Assembly (NCBI RefSeq): GCF_017811815.1
Contig: NZ_JADKZI010000008.1
Span: forward strand, 62,001 to 126,000
DNA from: Flavonifractor sp. AGMB03687
Lineage (GTDB): Bacteria; Bacillota; Clostridia; Oscillospirales; Oscillospiraceae
Direction: 5' to 3'
DNA length: 64,000 nt
Of this stretch, positions 24,633-32,463 are shown one piece after another; within the stretch, counting starts at the first letter, position 1, and every line of letters starts with the position of its first letter. A model generated the notes under the pieces. It searched no databases, was not told the DNA's origin, and worked only from the letters and a program-made list of their open reading frames with translations. The position numbers and the translations under genes are program-made.

Positions 24633-25673
24633 TCAGCCCAACTCCAGGTACAGGCTCACCAGATCAATGGTGGCCTTCATGCCGTCGAAATGGGTCCGCT
24701 CCATACCGTGGGAGGCGTGGACGCCGGGGCCGATGAGGGCGCCCTTGGCGTCCATGCCGGTGTGCCAGGCCACCGCCACGTCGGAGCCGTAGTGGGGGTA
24801 GATATCCACCGCGTAGTCCACCCCGTTGTTCTTGGCCAGCTCCACCAGACGGCTCACCATCTCATAGTCGTAGGGGCCGTTGCTGTCCTTGGCGCAGATG
24901 GACACCTGATACTCGGTGCAGCTCAGATCGTCGCCCACGCAGCCCATATCCACCGCCAGCAGCTCATCCACCTGAGGCAGGGTGGCGCCGCCGTGGCCCA
25001 CCTCCTCGTGGACGGTGAAGCACACATCGGTGTCGTAGCGGGGGCGTACCTTGGCAAAGTGCATCAGCCGCAGCAGGGTAAGCAGGATGGCGGCGCTGCC
25101 CTTGTCGTCGATGAACCGGGACTTGAGGAAGCCGCTCTCGGTGACGGTGGTCTTGGGATCGAAGCACACATAGTCTCCGGCGCAGATGCCCAGGGCCTCC
25201 ACGTCCTCCTTGCTCTTCACCTTCTCGTCGATGCGCACCGCCAGCTCCTTCTCCTCCCGGGGCCGGGTGGCGGCGTCGTCATAGACGTGGACGGCGGGGG
25301 ACAGGGACAGGATGGTACCGGTGTACACCTTGCCCTCCCGGGTGTAGATGCGGCAGTACTCGCCGTCCAGGGTAGGCAGGATGGGGCCGCCCACCTTGGT
25401 GATCTTCAGCATGCCGTCGGCGGTGATGGACCGCACCATCAGACCCAGGGTATCCACGTGGGCGCACAGGCCGATCTTCTTGCCCTTCTCCCGGCCGGGC
25501 ACCGACACGATCAGGTTGCCCTTGTTGGTGCGCCGGGTGGTATAGCCGTGGTCCTGGGCGATCTGCTCGGCCTCCCGCACCACGTTCTGGGTAAATCCGC
25601 TGGGGCTGTCGATGGCCAGCAGCCGCTTGGCAATGTCCATCATGATGCCCTGACAATTTTGTGTATCCAGCAT
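24633..25673 (-). CDS. M42-family metallopeptidase
   Basis: 346-residue aminopeptidase of the M42 family (deblocking/glutamyl aminopeptidase or YsdC type), cytoplasmic, using two metal ions. Metal and catalytic motifs are all visible: GLCAHVDTLG, RFIDDKGSA, TVHEEVGHGG with the general-base Glu pair, AVDMG, and the closing HASHGMERTH. Length is normal. ATG 25673 has AAGGAG 9 nt upstream. Monocistronic, with the split-target terminator behind it and the divergent ybaK gene in front. Confidence 0.93.
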   Translation of the reverse strand: MLDTQNCQGIMMDIAKRLLAIDSPSGFTQNVVREAEQIAQDHGYTTRRTNKGNLIVSVPGREKGKKIGLCAHVDTLGLMVRSITADGMLKITKVGGPILPTLDGEYCRIYTREGKVYTGTILSLSPAVHVYDDAATRPREEKELAVRIDEKVKSKEDVEALGICAGDYVCFDPKTTVTESGFLKSRFIDDKGSAAILLTLLRLMHFAKVRPRYDTDVCFTVHEEVGHGGATLPQVDELLAVDMGCVGDDLSCTEYQVSICAKDSNGPYDYEMVSRLVELAKNNGVDYAVDIYPHYGSDVAVAWHTGMDAKGALIGPGVHASHGMERTHFDGMKATIDLVSLYLELG

Positions 25674-25740
25674 TTGCGTCCGCTCCTTGATTGTAGTATG
25701 ATGTCCCTATCTTATACCAAACCACGGGAGCGATGCAACC

Positions 25741-26217
25741 ATGTCCGAAGAAAAGACCAACGTGATGCGGGTACTGGATCAGAAGAAGGTGCCCTATACC
25801 CCCCACCACTACGCCCACCCCGACGGGGCGGTGGACGGCGCCAGCGTGGCCGCCCTCATCGACAAGGACCCCGCCAGCGTGTGCAAGACCCTGGTGACCC
25901 AGGGGGCCAGCAAGAAATACTATGTGTTCGTCATCCCGGTGCTCAAGGAGCTGGACCTGAAGGCCGCTGCCAAGGCGGTGCGGGAAAAGTCCATCGAGAT
26001 GATCAAGCAGGCCCAGCTGCTCCCCCTCACCGGCTACGTCCACGGCGGCTGCTCCCCGGTGGGCATGAAGAAGCAGTTCCCCACCGTCTTCGATCAGAGT
26101 GTGGAGGGGCTGGACACCATCACCGTCAGCGCCGGAAAGATCGGCGCCCAGGTGGAGGTGGCCCCGTCTGCCCTGGCGGAACTGGTGCGCGGCTCCTTTG
26201 CTCCGGTTGCGAAATAA
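25741..26217 (+). CDS. ybaK: Cys-tRNA(Pro) deacylase, YbaK/EbsC family
   Basis: 158-residue trans-editing enzyme that removes cysteine mischarged on tRNA-Pro. Motifs: KTLVTQGASKKYYVFVIPV with the catalytic lysine segment, and TGYVHGGCSPVGMKKQFPT, the family's GGxSPxG signature. Length is standard. ATG 25741 follows GGGAGCGATG at normal spacing. Divergent from the peptidase gene. Confidence 0.95.
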   Translation: MSEEKTNVMRVLDQKKVPYTPHHYAHPDGAVDGASVAALIDKDPASVCKTLVTQGASKKYYVFVIPVLKELDLKAAAKAVREKSIEMIKQAQLLPLTGYVHGGCSPVGMKKQFPTVFDQSVEGLDTITVSAGKIGAQVEVAPSALAELVRGSFAPVAK

Positions 26218-26296
26218 AAAATTTTTCCTCTTTTGGGGAACCTTTTGCAGTCTTGCCCGTCTATCCCTGTGACAACAAACTTGCAAGGAGGACCCC

Positions 26297-27139
26297 ATGA
26301 TGAAGAAATTCGGTTCCGCCGCTCTGGCCCTGACTCTGGCCGGCGCCCTGGCTGTCCCCGCTCTGGCTGTTGAGACCCCCGTGCTCATCTCCGCCAAGGT
26401 GGACGACTACACCACCGCCATCACCCTCAACGGTGAGAAGCTGGACACTACCGGCATCCCCGCCGCCAGCCGGGCCGACCTGGTGCCCCTGCGTCTGGTG
26501 GCCGAGGCCGACCACGGCTCCGCCTACTGGAATCAGGAGGACAACGAGTCCTGGTTCAACTTCGGCAAGGACAAGATCACCGTCCAGTACGCGGCCAACA
26601 CCATCCTGGTCAACGACGTGGCCGTCAACACCACCGCCGAGGTCCATGACGGCGTGACCTATGTACCCGTCGCCGTGCTGGAGGGCATGGAGGGCTTCAC
26701 CATCACCTCCGACACCGAGACCGGCAGCGTGACCATCACCACCCCCAACAACGACCCCATGGTCAAGCTGGCTTACGCCATCATGGAGAGCAGCGAGATG
26801 TTCGGCTCCCGCACCGATGAGGCCACCCTCACCGACGCCTACAAGATCCCCGCCGACCAGTTCGAGCAGGTGGTGGCCTTCTTCCCCATGATCACCAGCC
26901 CCGACACCGTCATTGTTGGCAAGCTGGCCGATGGCGCTGACGAGAAGGCGGTCACCGACGCTCTGGAGGCCTACCGTCAGAGCCAGGAGGACACCTTCTC
27001 CTGGTACCTGTCCCAGAACCTGCCCAAGGTGCAGGACGCCCGCACCGTGGTAGAGAACGGCTACCTGCTCTTCTTCATCGGCGAGAACGCCGACCAGGCC
27101 GAGGAGCTCTTCCACGCCTATGTGGAGGCCCAGGGCTAA
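26297..27139 (+). CDS. secreted protein: copper-amine-oxidase-N-like stalk domain plus DUF4358
   Basis: 280 residues. A signal peptide is clear (MMKKFGSAALALTLAGALAV, cut after PALA). Residues 30-145 resemble the copper amine oxidase N-terminal domain common on exported clostridial proteins (DLVPLRLVAEADHGSAYWNQ, GVTYVPVAVLEGM); it is a structural module, not an oxidase. Residues 155-280 match DUF4358 (ADQFEQVVAFFPMI, VIVGKLADGADEKAV, DTFSWYLSQNLPK). Strong AAGGAGG site. Cell-surface role unknown. Confidence 0.8.
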   Translation: MMKKFGSAALALTLAGALAVPALAVETPVLISAKVDDYTTAITLNGEKLDTTGIPAASRADLVPLRLVAEADHGSAYWNQEDNESWFNFGKDKITVQYAANTILVNDVAVNTTAEVHDGVTYVPVAVLEGMEGFTITSDTETGSVTITTPNNDPMVKLAYAIMESSEMFGSRTDEATLTDAYKIPADQFEQVVAFFPMITSPDTVIVGKLADGADEKAVTDALEAYRQSQEDTFSWYLSQNLPKVQDARTVVENGYLLFFIGENADQAEELFHAYVEAQG

Positions 27140-27153
27140 TTCTTCCAACTGCG

Positions 27154-27188
27154 AAACAGGTCCCGGTCTATGGCCGGGACCTTGTTTT
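27154..27188 (+). terminator. rho-independent terminator
   Basis: AGGTCCCGG (27158-27166) with CCGGGACCT (27174-27182), 7-nt loop, TTTTTT tail. The T-run doubles as the -35 region of the next promoter. Confidence 0.92.
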
Positions 27189-27210
27189 TTCCACTTTCAC
27201 CGGATATAAT
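27182..27210 (+). promoter_or_regulatory. sigma-A promoter embedded in the preceding terminator tail
   Basis: TTGTTT (27182-27187), 17-bp spacer, TATAAT (27205-27210), 26 nt before the next gene's start. Confidence 0.7.
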
Positions 27211-27235
27211 GTGGAAAAAAGAAGGAGGGATCACC

Positions 27236-27706
27236 ATGGATGAGACGCCCACCGTCCCCACCCTGCCGGTGCTGGAGGAACTGCGGGCCTGCTATGGGAC
27301 CTTTGTGGAAAAGCTGGAGAAAAGCCGCGCCTCCAGCCTGGGCGAGGTCATGGGCAACTACTTCCGCGCCCAGGGCAACCCCCGGGTGACCTATGCGGTG
27401 GAGGAATTCAACGAGACCCTCAACGGCCATGTGGCCGCCCTGGCCAATGATCTGGGCTCCCGCCCGGCGGAGGAGGCGGAGGCCCTGGCTCTGGAGGCTC
27501 TGGAGCAGATTCTGTTCTATCCCCCGTCCAGGAACAACACCGTGGCCTTCTCCCTGGCTGCCTTTGAGGGCCACGCCCTGCCCCTGATCCCCTTCCTGTC
27601 CCCGGAGCGGCGGAAGGAGCTGGCCCGGCGCTACACCAGACGCACCTCCCCCCGGATGATGCTGCCCAACCAGAAAAAGGTGTGGAACGCCCTCACCATC
27701 TGTTAA
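27236..27706 (+). CDS. hypothetical protein, 156 aa
   Basis: Soluble, mostly helical protein from ATG 27236 (AAGGAGG site). The middle contains Ala/Glu-rich helices (RPAEEAEALALEALEQILF), and the end is basic (RRKELARRYTRRTSPRMML). No signal peptide, membrane segment or family recognised. It has its own promoter and had its own strong terminator, now interrupted by the IS3 element 25 bp behind the stop. Confidence 0.7.
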   Translation: MDETPTVPTLPVLEELRACYGTFVEKLEKSRASSLGEVMGNYFRAQGNPRVTYAVEEFNETLNGHVAALANDLGSRPAEEAEALALEALEQILFYPPSRNNTVAFSLAAFEGHALPLIPFLSPERRKELARRYTRRTSPRMMLPNQKKVWNALTIC

Positions 27707-27709
27707 CGC

Positions 27710-27726
27710 AAAAACAGGCCCCCCGG
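27710..27726. terminator. left half of a terminator split by the IS3 element
   Basis: AAAAACAGGCCCCCCGG; its exact complement is 29031-29047. Joined, they give a 17-bp perfect stem with an ATCA loop, A-run before and T-run after, between two convergent genes. Confidence 0.9.
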
Positions 27727-27777
27727 ATCACTGAAGTGACCCCAAAAAGTTAGACAATATTTGAGAGTAAAAATTGT

Positions 27778-28527
27778 TCAAGCAACCGAAAGGGCTTGTT
27801 GTCTGTGAAGAGCAGGCGGCAAGCCCTTTAGCTTTGCCTTGATACGGTGGTTATTGTAATAGTCCAGATAAGCAATCAATTCTTGCTTGAAGTGTTCCAT
27901 GGAATCAAATTCTTGCAGATAGAGCAATTCGCTTTTGAGTAGACCGAAGAAGTTTTCCATGACAGCATTGTCCAGACAGTTCCCCTTCCGGCTCATACTC
28001 TGCCGGATGCCTTTCTTCTGAAGCATCCGTTGGTACTGTTTGTGTTGGTATTGCCAGCCCTGATCGGAATGCAGGATGAGGTTGGTTCCATCCGGTATTT
28101 TCTCAAAAGCCTTTTCCAGCATAGTCGTAACCATGCTCAGAACCGGCCGGCTGGAGATCGTAAAGCTGACCAAATCACTGCTATGTAGATCCAGAATGGG
28201 TGAAAGATACAGTTTCTCCCCGAACAGGCTGAATTCTGTCACATCCGTGACCCATTTCTGGTTTGGCTTTTCGGCGCGGAAATCCCGGTTCAACAGATTT
28301 GGAGCAATCTTGCCAACCTCACCCTTGTAAGAATGATACTTTTTCATCCTGACACGACAAACCAGGCCCAGTTCCTTCATGAGCCTCTGGACAGTCTTGT
28401 GGTTCAAGGGAATATTACGGCTGCGTAGTTCTGTTGTAATACGGCGGTAGCCATACCGACCTTTGTTTTCGTGGTATATGGCTGTGATTTCTGCCTTGGC
28501 AGCTTCATATTTGTCTGGGCGGTTCAT
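27778..28527 (-). CDS. IS3-family transposase OrfB (catalytic part)
   Basis: 249 residues from ATG 28527, but the same frame stays open upstream to the end of orfA and encodes the conserved LRQRHSLYILLSIAQLPRAT lead-in, so the working protein is probably an OrfAB fusion made by -1 frameshifting near GAAAAC at about 28625. HTH_21 part: IYHENKGRYGYRRITTELRS. Integrase core DDE: KWVTDVTEF, ILHSDQGWQYQ, and NAVMENFFGLLKSE. Complete. Confidence 0.93.
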   Translation of the reverse strand: MNRPDKYEAAKAEITAIYHENKGRYGYRRITTELRSRNIPLNHKTVQRLMKELGLVCRVRMKKYHSYKGEVGKIAPNLLNRDFRAEKPNQKWVTDVTEFSLFGEKLYLSPILDLHSSDLVSFTISSRPVLSMVTTMLEKAFEKIPDGTNLILHSDQGWQYQHKQYQRMLQKKGIRQSMSRKGNCLDNAVMENFFGLLKSELLYLQEFDSMEHFKQELIAYLDYYNNHRIKAKLKGLPPALHRQQALSVA

Positions 28528-28616
28528 CCGCTTCAGATGATAGTAAAACGTTGCACGGGGCAGTTGAGCGATTGAAAGAAGAATATACAGAGAATGTCTT
28601 TGCCTTAGCTTTTGAA

Positions 28617-28982
28617 CTACCTGCGTTTTCTGCGCTGGCGCCGCTCGTCTTCCAAAACCAAGGCTTGCAAGTTTTTTAGGTATTCATTCTCCGCACGCAG
28701 CCGCTGTACCTCGGCCAGCAGATCTTCTTCTACCTCTTTCGGCAGCTTCTTTGGCCGGCCAGTGCTGCCGCGCCCTCGACGCTCCACCCGAAATCCTTCT
28801 GGTCCCTCTTCCAAATAGATTCGTTCCCATGATTTGATCTGGTCTCTGCTGTTTACCTCAAATCTACGGCAGGTTTCGCGGTAACCCAGTCCTTCTTCCA
28901 GCATTGTCTTTATTACCTGCTCTTTAAATTCCGGCGTATATCGTTTATTTGGAACTCCTTTTGGCATAGCAAAACACCCCAC
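28617..28982 (-). CDS. IS3-family transposase OrfA (DNA-binding part)
   Basis: 121 residues. RYTPEFKEQVIKTMLEEGLG, then CRRFEVNSRDQIKSWERIY is the IS3 OrfA helix-turn-helix, and LLAEVQRLRAENEYLKNLQA is the leucine zipper used for multimerisation. OrfB lies in the -1 frame and overlaps the end. Start ATG at 28982, or the second ATG a few codons on. Confidence 0.93.
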   Translation of the reverse strand: MGCFAMPKGVPNKRYTPEFKEQVIKTMLEEGLGYRETCRRFEVNSRDQIKSWERIYLEEGPEGFRVERRGRGSTGRPKKLPKEVEEDLLAEVQRLRAENEYLKNLQALVLEDERRQRRKRR

Positions 28983-29028
28983 TTGTTAGATAGTATATCA
29001 TACTGTCTAACAAATGGGGTGCAGTTCA

Positions 29029-29047
29029 CACCGGGGGGCCTGTTTTT
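29029..29047. terminator. right half of the split terminator (with IS3 target duplication)
   Basis: CAC duplication, then the complement of 27710-27726 ending in a T7 run. Only with the left half does it form the hairpin; the insertion probably weakens termination on both sides. Confidence 0.88.
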
Positions 29048-29054
29048 TTATTTC

Positions 29055-30977
29055 TTACTTCATGAGGGAGCACACCAGCTCGGTGTATCCGGCGGGGTCG
29101 GCCAGGGGCAGACCGGCGATGAGCTGGGCCTGGGCGTACAGCAGCTTGGCGTACTTGGCGGCCAGGTCCTTGTCCTCAGCTACCGCCCGCTTCAGGGCGG
29201 CAAAGGCCTCGGAATCGGGGTTGAGCTCCAGCACCCGCTGGGCCTTCATATTGTCGGCGTTGTCCGGGTCCATGCGCTGGAAGTACTTCTCCATCTCCAG
29301 GGTGATGGGGCCGTCGGTGGTGAGGCACACGGCGCCGCTCTTCAGGATCTTGGACAGGCGAGCCTGGTGGATCTCCTCCCCCAGGGTCTCCTTCAGGAAG
29401 TCCAGCACCGGCTTGTTCTCCTCCGCCTTCTGCTCCAGGGCGGCCTTCTCCTCGTCGGTCTCGGGCAGGGCGTCGTCGTCGTCCACCGACTTGAAGGGCT
29501 TGCCGTCCACCGCGCCCAGCACGTTGACCACAAACTGGTCGGCCTCGGCGGTGAGGTAGAGGATCTCGTAGCCCTTGTCCCGGATGCGCTCGGCCTGGGG
29601 CAGCTTGTCCAGCTTAGCGGTATCCTCGCCGCAGGCAAAGTAAACGTACTGCTGATCCTCGGGCATGCGCTCCTTGTACTCGGTCAGGGTGGTCAGCTTG
29701 CCGTCCTTGGAGGACCAGAAGAGCAGCAGGTCGCTGAGCAGGTCCTTGTGGACGCCGTAGTCGGCCACCACGCCCATCTTGATCTGGGGGCCGAAGGCCT
29801 TCCAGAAGGTCTCGTACTTCTCCCGGTCGTCCTTCTGGAGACGGAGCAGCTCGGCCTTGATCTTCTTCTCCAGGTTGTTGGCAATGACCTTCAGCTGGCG
29901 GGTGTGCTGGAGCATCTCGCGGCTGATGTTCAGGGAGAAGTCCTGGGAGTCCACCACGCCCTTGACGAAGCGGAAGTGCTCGGGCAGCAGGTCGGCGCAC
30001 TTGTCCATGATGAGCACGCCGGAGGAATAGAGCTGCAGGCCCTTCTCATATTCCCGGGTGTAGAAGTCGTAGGGGGCGTGGGAGGGGATGTAGAGCATGG
30101 CCTTGTACTCCACGGTGCCCTCAGCGGACACGTGGATCACGCTCAGGGGATCCTCCCAGTCGCCGTACTTCTCCTTGTAGAACTGGTTGTATTCCTCGGT
30201 CTTGACCTCACTCTTGGGCCGCTGCCACAGGGGCACCATGGAGTTGAGGGTCTCCCACTCGTCGTAGTCCTCCCACTCGGGCTTGTAGTCGTCACCGGCG
30301 TCCTCCGGGCGAGGCTTCTGGCGGGACTTGTGCATGAGCATGACGATGGGGTAGTGGATGTAGTCGGAGTACTTCTTCACCAGATCGGAGATGCGGTACT
30401 GCTCCAGATACTCGTCATAGTGGTCGTCGTCGGTGTTGGCCTTGATGTGGAGCACGATGTCGGTGCCCACGCCCTCCTTCTCGCAGGGGGTGATGGTGTA
30501 GCCGTCGGCGCCGTCGGACTCCCAGCGGAAGGCCTCCTCAGCGCCGTAGGCCTTGGAGGTAACGGTGACGTGGTCGGCCACCATGAAGGCGGAGTAGAAG
30601 CCCACGCCAAACTGGCCGATGATGTCGGTGGTGTCCCCCTCGGCCTTCTCCTGCTTGGCCATCTCCTGCTTGAACTGGAGGGAGCCGCTGCGGGCGATGG
30701 TGCCCAGGTTCTGCTCCAGCTCCTCCTTGGTCATGCCGATGCCGTTGTCGCTGATGGTCAGGGTACGGGCGATCTGGTCGGGGGTGAGAGTGATCTTCAG
30801 ATCCGACCGGTCCAAACCTACCTTGTCATCGGTGAGGGCCTTGTAGGCCAGCTTGTCCATGGCGTCACTGGCGTTGGAGATGATCTCCCGCAGGAAAATC
30901 TCCTTGTGGGTGTAGATGGAGTTGATCATCAGGTCCAGCAGGCGCTTGGACTCTGCTTTGAACTGTTTCTTTGCCAT
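29055..30977 (-). CDS. htpG: molecular chaperone HtpG (Hsp90)
   Basis: 640-residue Hsp90, an ATP-dependent dimeric chaperone. The N-terminal ATPase (GHKL) motifs are visible: REIISNASDAMDKL (ATP-binding Asn), TISDNGIGMTKEEL and GQFGVGFYSAFMVAD. The middle domain has the catalytic-loop region (RGVVDSQDFSLNISREMLQ-like KGVVDSEDFSLNISREML context, here VKGVVDSQDFSLNISREM) and a C-terminal dimerisation domain is present. ATG 30977 has AGGAGGC upstream. Its leader carries a perfect CIRCE operator, so HrcA should repress it until heat shock. The terminator behind it is interrupted by the IS3 element. Confidence 0.97.
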   Translation of the reverse strand: MAKKQFKAESKRLLDLMINSIYTHKEIFLREIISNASDAMDKLAYKALTDDKVGLDRSDLKITLTPDQIARTLTISDNGIGMTKEELEQNLGTIARSGSLQFKQEMAKQEKAEGDTTDIIGQFGVGFYSAFMVADHVTVTSKAYGAEEAFRWESDGADGYTITPCEKEGVGTDIVLHIKANTDDDHYDEYLEQYRISDLVKKYSDYIHYPIVMLMHKSRQKPRPEDAGDDYKPEWEDYDEWETLNSMVPLWQRPKSEVKTEEYNQFYKEKYGDWEDPLSVIHVSAEGTVEYKAMLYIPSHAPYDFYTREYEKGLQLYSSGVLIMDKCADLLPEHFRFVKGVVDSQDFSLNISREMLQHTRQLKVIANNLEKKIKAELLRLQKDDREKYETFWKAFGPQIKMGVVADYGVHKDLLSDLLLFWSSKDGKLTTLTEYKERMPEDQQYVYFACGEDTAKLDKLPQAERIRDKGYEILYLTAEADQFVVNVLGAVDGKPFKSVDDDDALPETDEEKAALEQKAEENKPVLDFLKETLGEEIHQARLSKILKSGAVCLTTDGPITLEMEKYFQRMDPDNADNMKAQRVLELNPDSEAFAALKRAVAEDKDLAAKYAKLLYAQAQLIAGLPLADPAGYTELVCSLMK

Positions 30978-31020
30978 GGTGGATGCCTCCTGTATGTAAA
31001 ACTATATTAAAAACATAGCG

Positions 31021-31047
31021 TTAGCACTCAACCATCCTGAGTGCTAA
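31021..31047. promoter_or_regulatory. CIRCE operator (HrcA-binding site) of htpG
   Basis: TTAGCACTC (31021-31029), 9-nt spacer, GAGTGCTAA (31039-31047): a perfect match to the CIRCE consensus. It begins right behind the -10 box, covering the transcription start. Confidence 0.98.
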
Positions 31048-31051
31048 CGCT

Positions 31052-31080
31052 ATCATAATCCTTCGTATGAAAAATTGCAA
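31052..31080 (-). promoter_or_regulatory. sigma-A promoter of htpG
   Basis: Minus strand TTGCAA (31075-31080), 17-bp spacer, TATGAT (31052-31057), directly before CIRCE. Confidence 0.88.
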
Positions 31081-31104
31081 GGGGGTTCAAGAAATGTTTA
31101 CAAT

Positions 31105-32133
31105 TCACGCCTCCTCATCCATCTCCCAGTTGTACTCCCGGAACACGATCCGGAAGGAGGGGATGTTGTCCCCGCCCAGATTGGAGGTCTCCACCGTGAA
31201 CCGGTAGGCCCGGTCGGTGAGGAGGGCGGACACCACCACGTCCTCCCCATCCTCCCGGATGGTGACCTCTTTCAAAAAGTGGCTGTCCCGGCCCAAGGAG
31301 CCCGCCGGGAAGGAATAGGGATACAGGTCCTCCGGATAGACCCCCTCCCCGGTCCATTCCGCCGCCTCGGTCCCCACGCCGCCGCTCTCCAGACAGGTGT
31401 TGTACAGGCGAATCGTGAAGGTTCTGCTGTCCGGGTCATACGTGGTAGAAAAGCCGGGGGTGCTGGTGGCAGCCGGGAAGAAGGACTGGAATTTCTCCAT
31501 ACTGTCCCCATTGGGAATGAAGGAGAAGGACAGGCCGTCGGCGTCGATGCGGGCGTCGTAGAGCTGCTCATACCGCTGAGAATAGACCGGCCCCTCCTCC
31601 GTAGCGCCGATAAAAAGGGGCTGGGCCGGGTCCAGCCAGACCGGCTCATAGGAGGTCTCCACATCGATCCACCCTGGAACCAGCTTGCTGTTTTCATCCC
31701 CCAGTACCCGCACCGTGGCCTCCTCAGGCAGGCCGTTCCAAGGGGTGATCGCGCTCTGCCCGGTGACAGTGTAATGGACCTGACCAGGACCTGTGATCTC
31801 ATAGCTGGCAAACTGGCTCATGGCAGTGAGCTGCACCCGGCGGCCGGTCTGGCCAAACACCCAGTCCAGCAGGGAAAAGTTGGAGTCGTTCTCATAGCCG
31901 TACTCCACCAGCCAGTCTCCCTCATAGGGGGTGAGTTTGCGCACCTCATAGCCCTCCCAGCCGTACAGGGTGTAGATGCTCTCCTCCTGTACCGGCAGCA
32001 CCGTGAAGTCGTAGCCTGCCGCCGGAGTGGTCTCCTCCGCTGGGGGCGTGGTCTGCGTCTCAACCGGCGTCTGTGCCGCGCAGCCGCACAGGGCAAGGGC
32101 CAGCAGCAGGGCGGGAAATGCCTTTTGTCTCAT
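31105..32133 (-). CDS. lipoprotein of unknown function
   Basis: 342 residues. N-terminal MRQKAFPALLLALALCGCAA is a lipoprotein signal, with Cys18 (after LCG) as the probable lipidated residue. A Thr/Pro-rich linker follows (about 20-40), then a beta-rich domain with no family I recognise. It would sit on the outer face of the membrane. ATG 32133 has AGGAGGTAC at good distance. Monocistronic. Confidence 0.8.
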   Translation of the reverse strand: MRQKAFPALLLALALCGCAAQTPVETQTTPPAEETTPAAGYDFTVLPVQEESIYTLYGWEGYEVRKLTPYEGDWLVEYGYENDSNFSLLDWVFGQTGRRVQLTAMSQFASYEITGPGQVHYTVTGQSAITPWNGLPEEATVRVLGDENSKLVPGWIDVETSYEPVWLDPAQPLFIGATEEGPVYSQRYEQLYDARIDADGLSFSFIPNGDSMEKFQSFFPAATSTPGFSTTYDPDSRTFTIRLYNTCLESGGVGTEAAEWTGEGVYPEDLYPYSFPAGSLGRDSHFLKEVTIREDGEDVVVSALLTDRAYRFTVETSNLGGDNIPSFRIVFREYNWEMDEEA

Positions 32134-32230
32134 GACAGTACCTCCTTTTGTGCCTCCATCCTACCATGACTCTCGGTACAGAGGGTTACAGGAGCGGTGC
32201 CAATGTGGAGACAAGGGGTTACAAAACGCG

Positions 32231-32262
32231 AAAAAAGGGCGGTTTTTGCCGCCCTTTTTTCC
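32231..32262. terminator. bidirectional rho-independent terminator
   Basis: Twelve-bp stem AAAAAAGGGCGG (32231-32242) with its complement at 32249-32260, 6-nt loop. Ends the mnmE transcript on the minus strand. Confidence 0.93.
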
Positions 32263-32279
32263 ATATTTGTATGCTGCTG

Positions 32280-32456
32280 TCAGATCCACTCCAACAAAGA
32301 CAGGACATAGTCCCGCATCTTTTTGCTGGACACCGCGCACAGCACCACCAGGAGCAGCCCCACTCCGAAGGCCCAGAGCATATCCTGCCCATAAAGGCCA
32401 ATGCCCAGCAGGGCCACACCCAGCACCGCGATTCCGCTTTTGATGTATTTCATCAT
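32280..32456 (-). CDS. small two-segment membrane protein
   Basis: 58 residues with two hydrophobic segments (SGIAVLGVALLGIGLYG and MLWAFGVGLLLVVLCAV) and a basic turn (SSKKMRDY). The GAGGTG ribosome site overlaps the mnmE stop, so it is co-translated with mnmE. No family recognised. Confidence 0.75.
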   Translation of the reverse strand: MMKYIKSGIAVLGVALLGIGLYGQDMLWAFGVGLLLVVLCAVSSKKMRDYVLSLLEWI

Positions 32457-32463
32457 AAGCACC

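Larger units (their letters stand above)
27732..29028. mobile_element. IS3-family insertion sequence, 1297 bp
   Basis: Imperfect terminal inverted repeats: left end TGAAGTGACCCCAAAAAGTT, right end (inverted) TGAACTGCACCCCATTTGTT, both continuing into AGACANTAT. The 3-bp duplication CAC flanks it (27729-27731 and 29029-29031). It carries orfA and orfB on the minus strand, both intact, so it may still move. It sits exactly in the loop of the host terminator. Confidence 0.95.

Noticed and set aside
28983-31010. 675-codon plus-strand open frame
   Set aside because: Antisense shadow of htpG; it also crosses the IS3 right end and CIRCE region.
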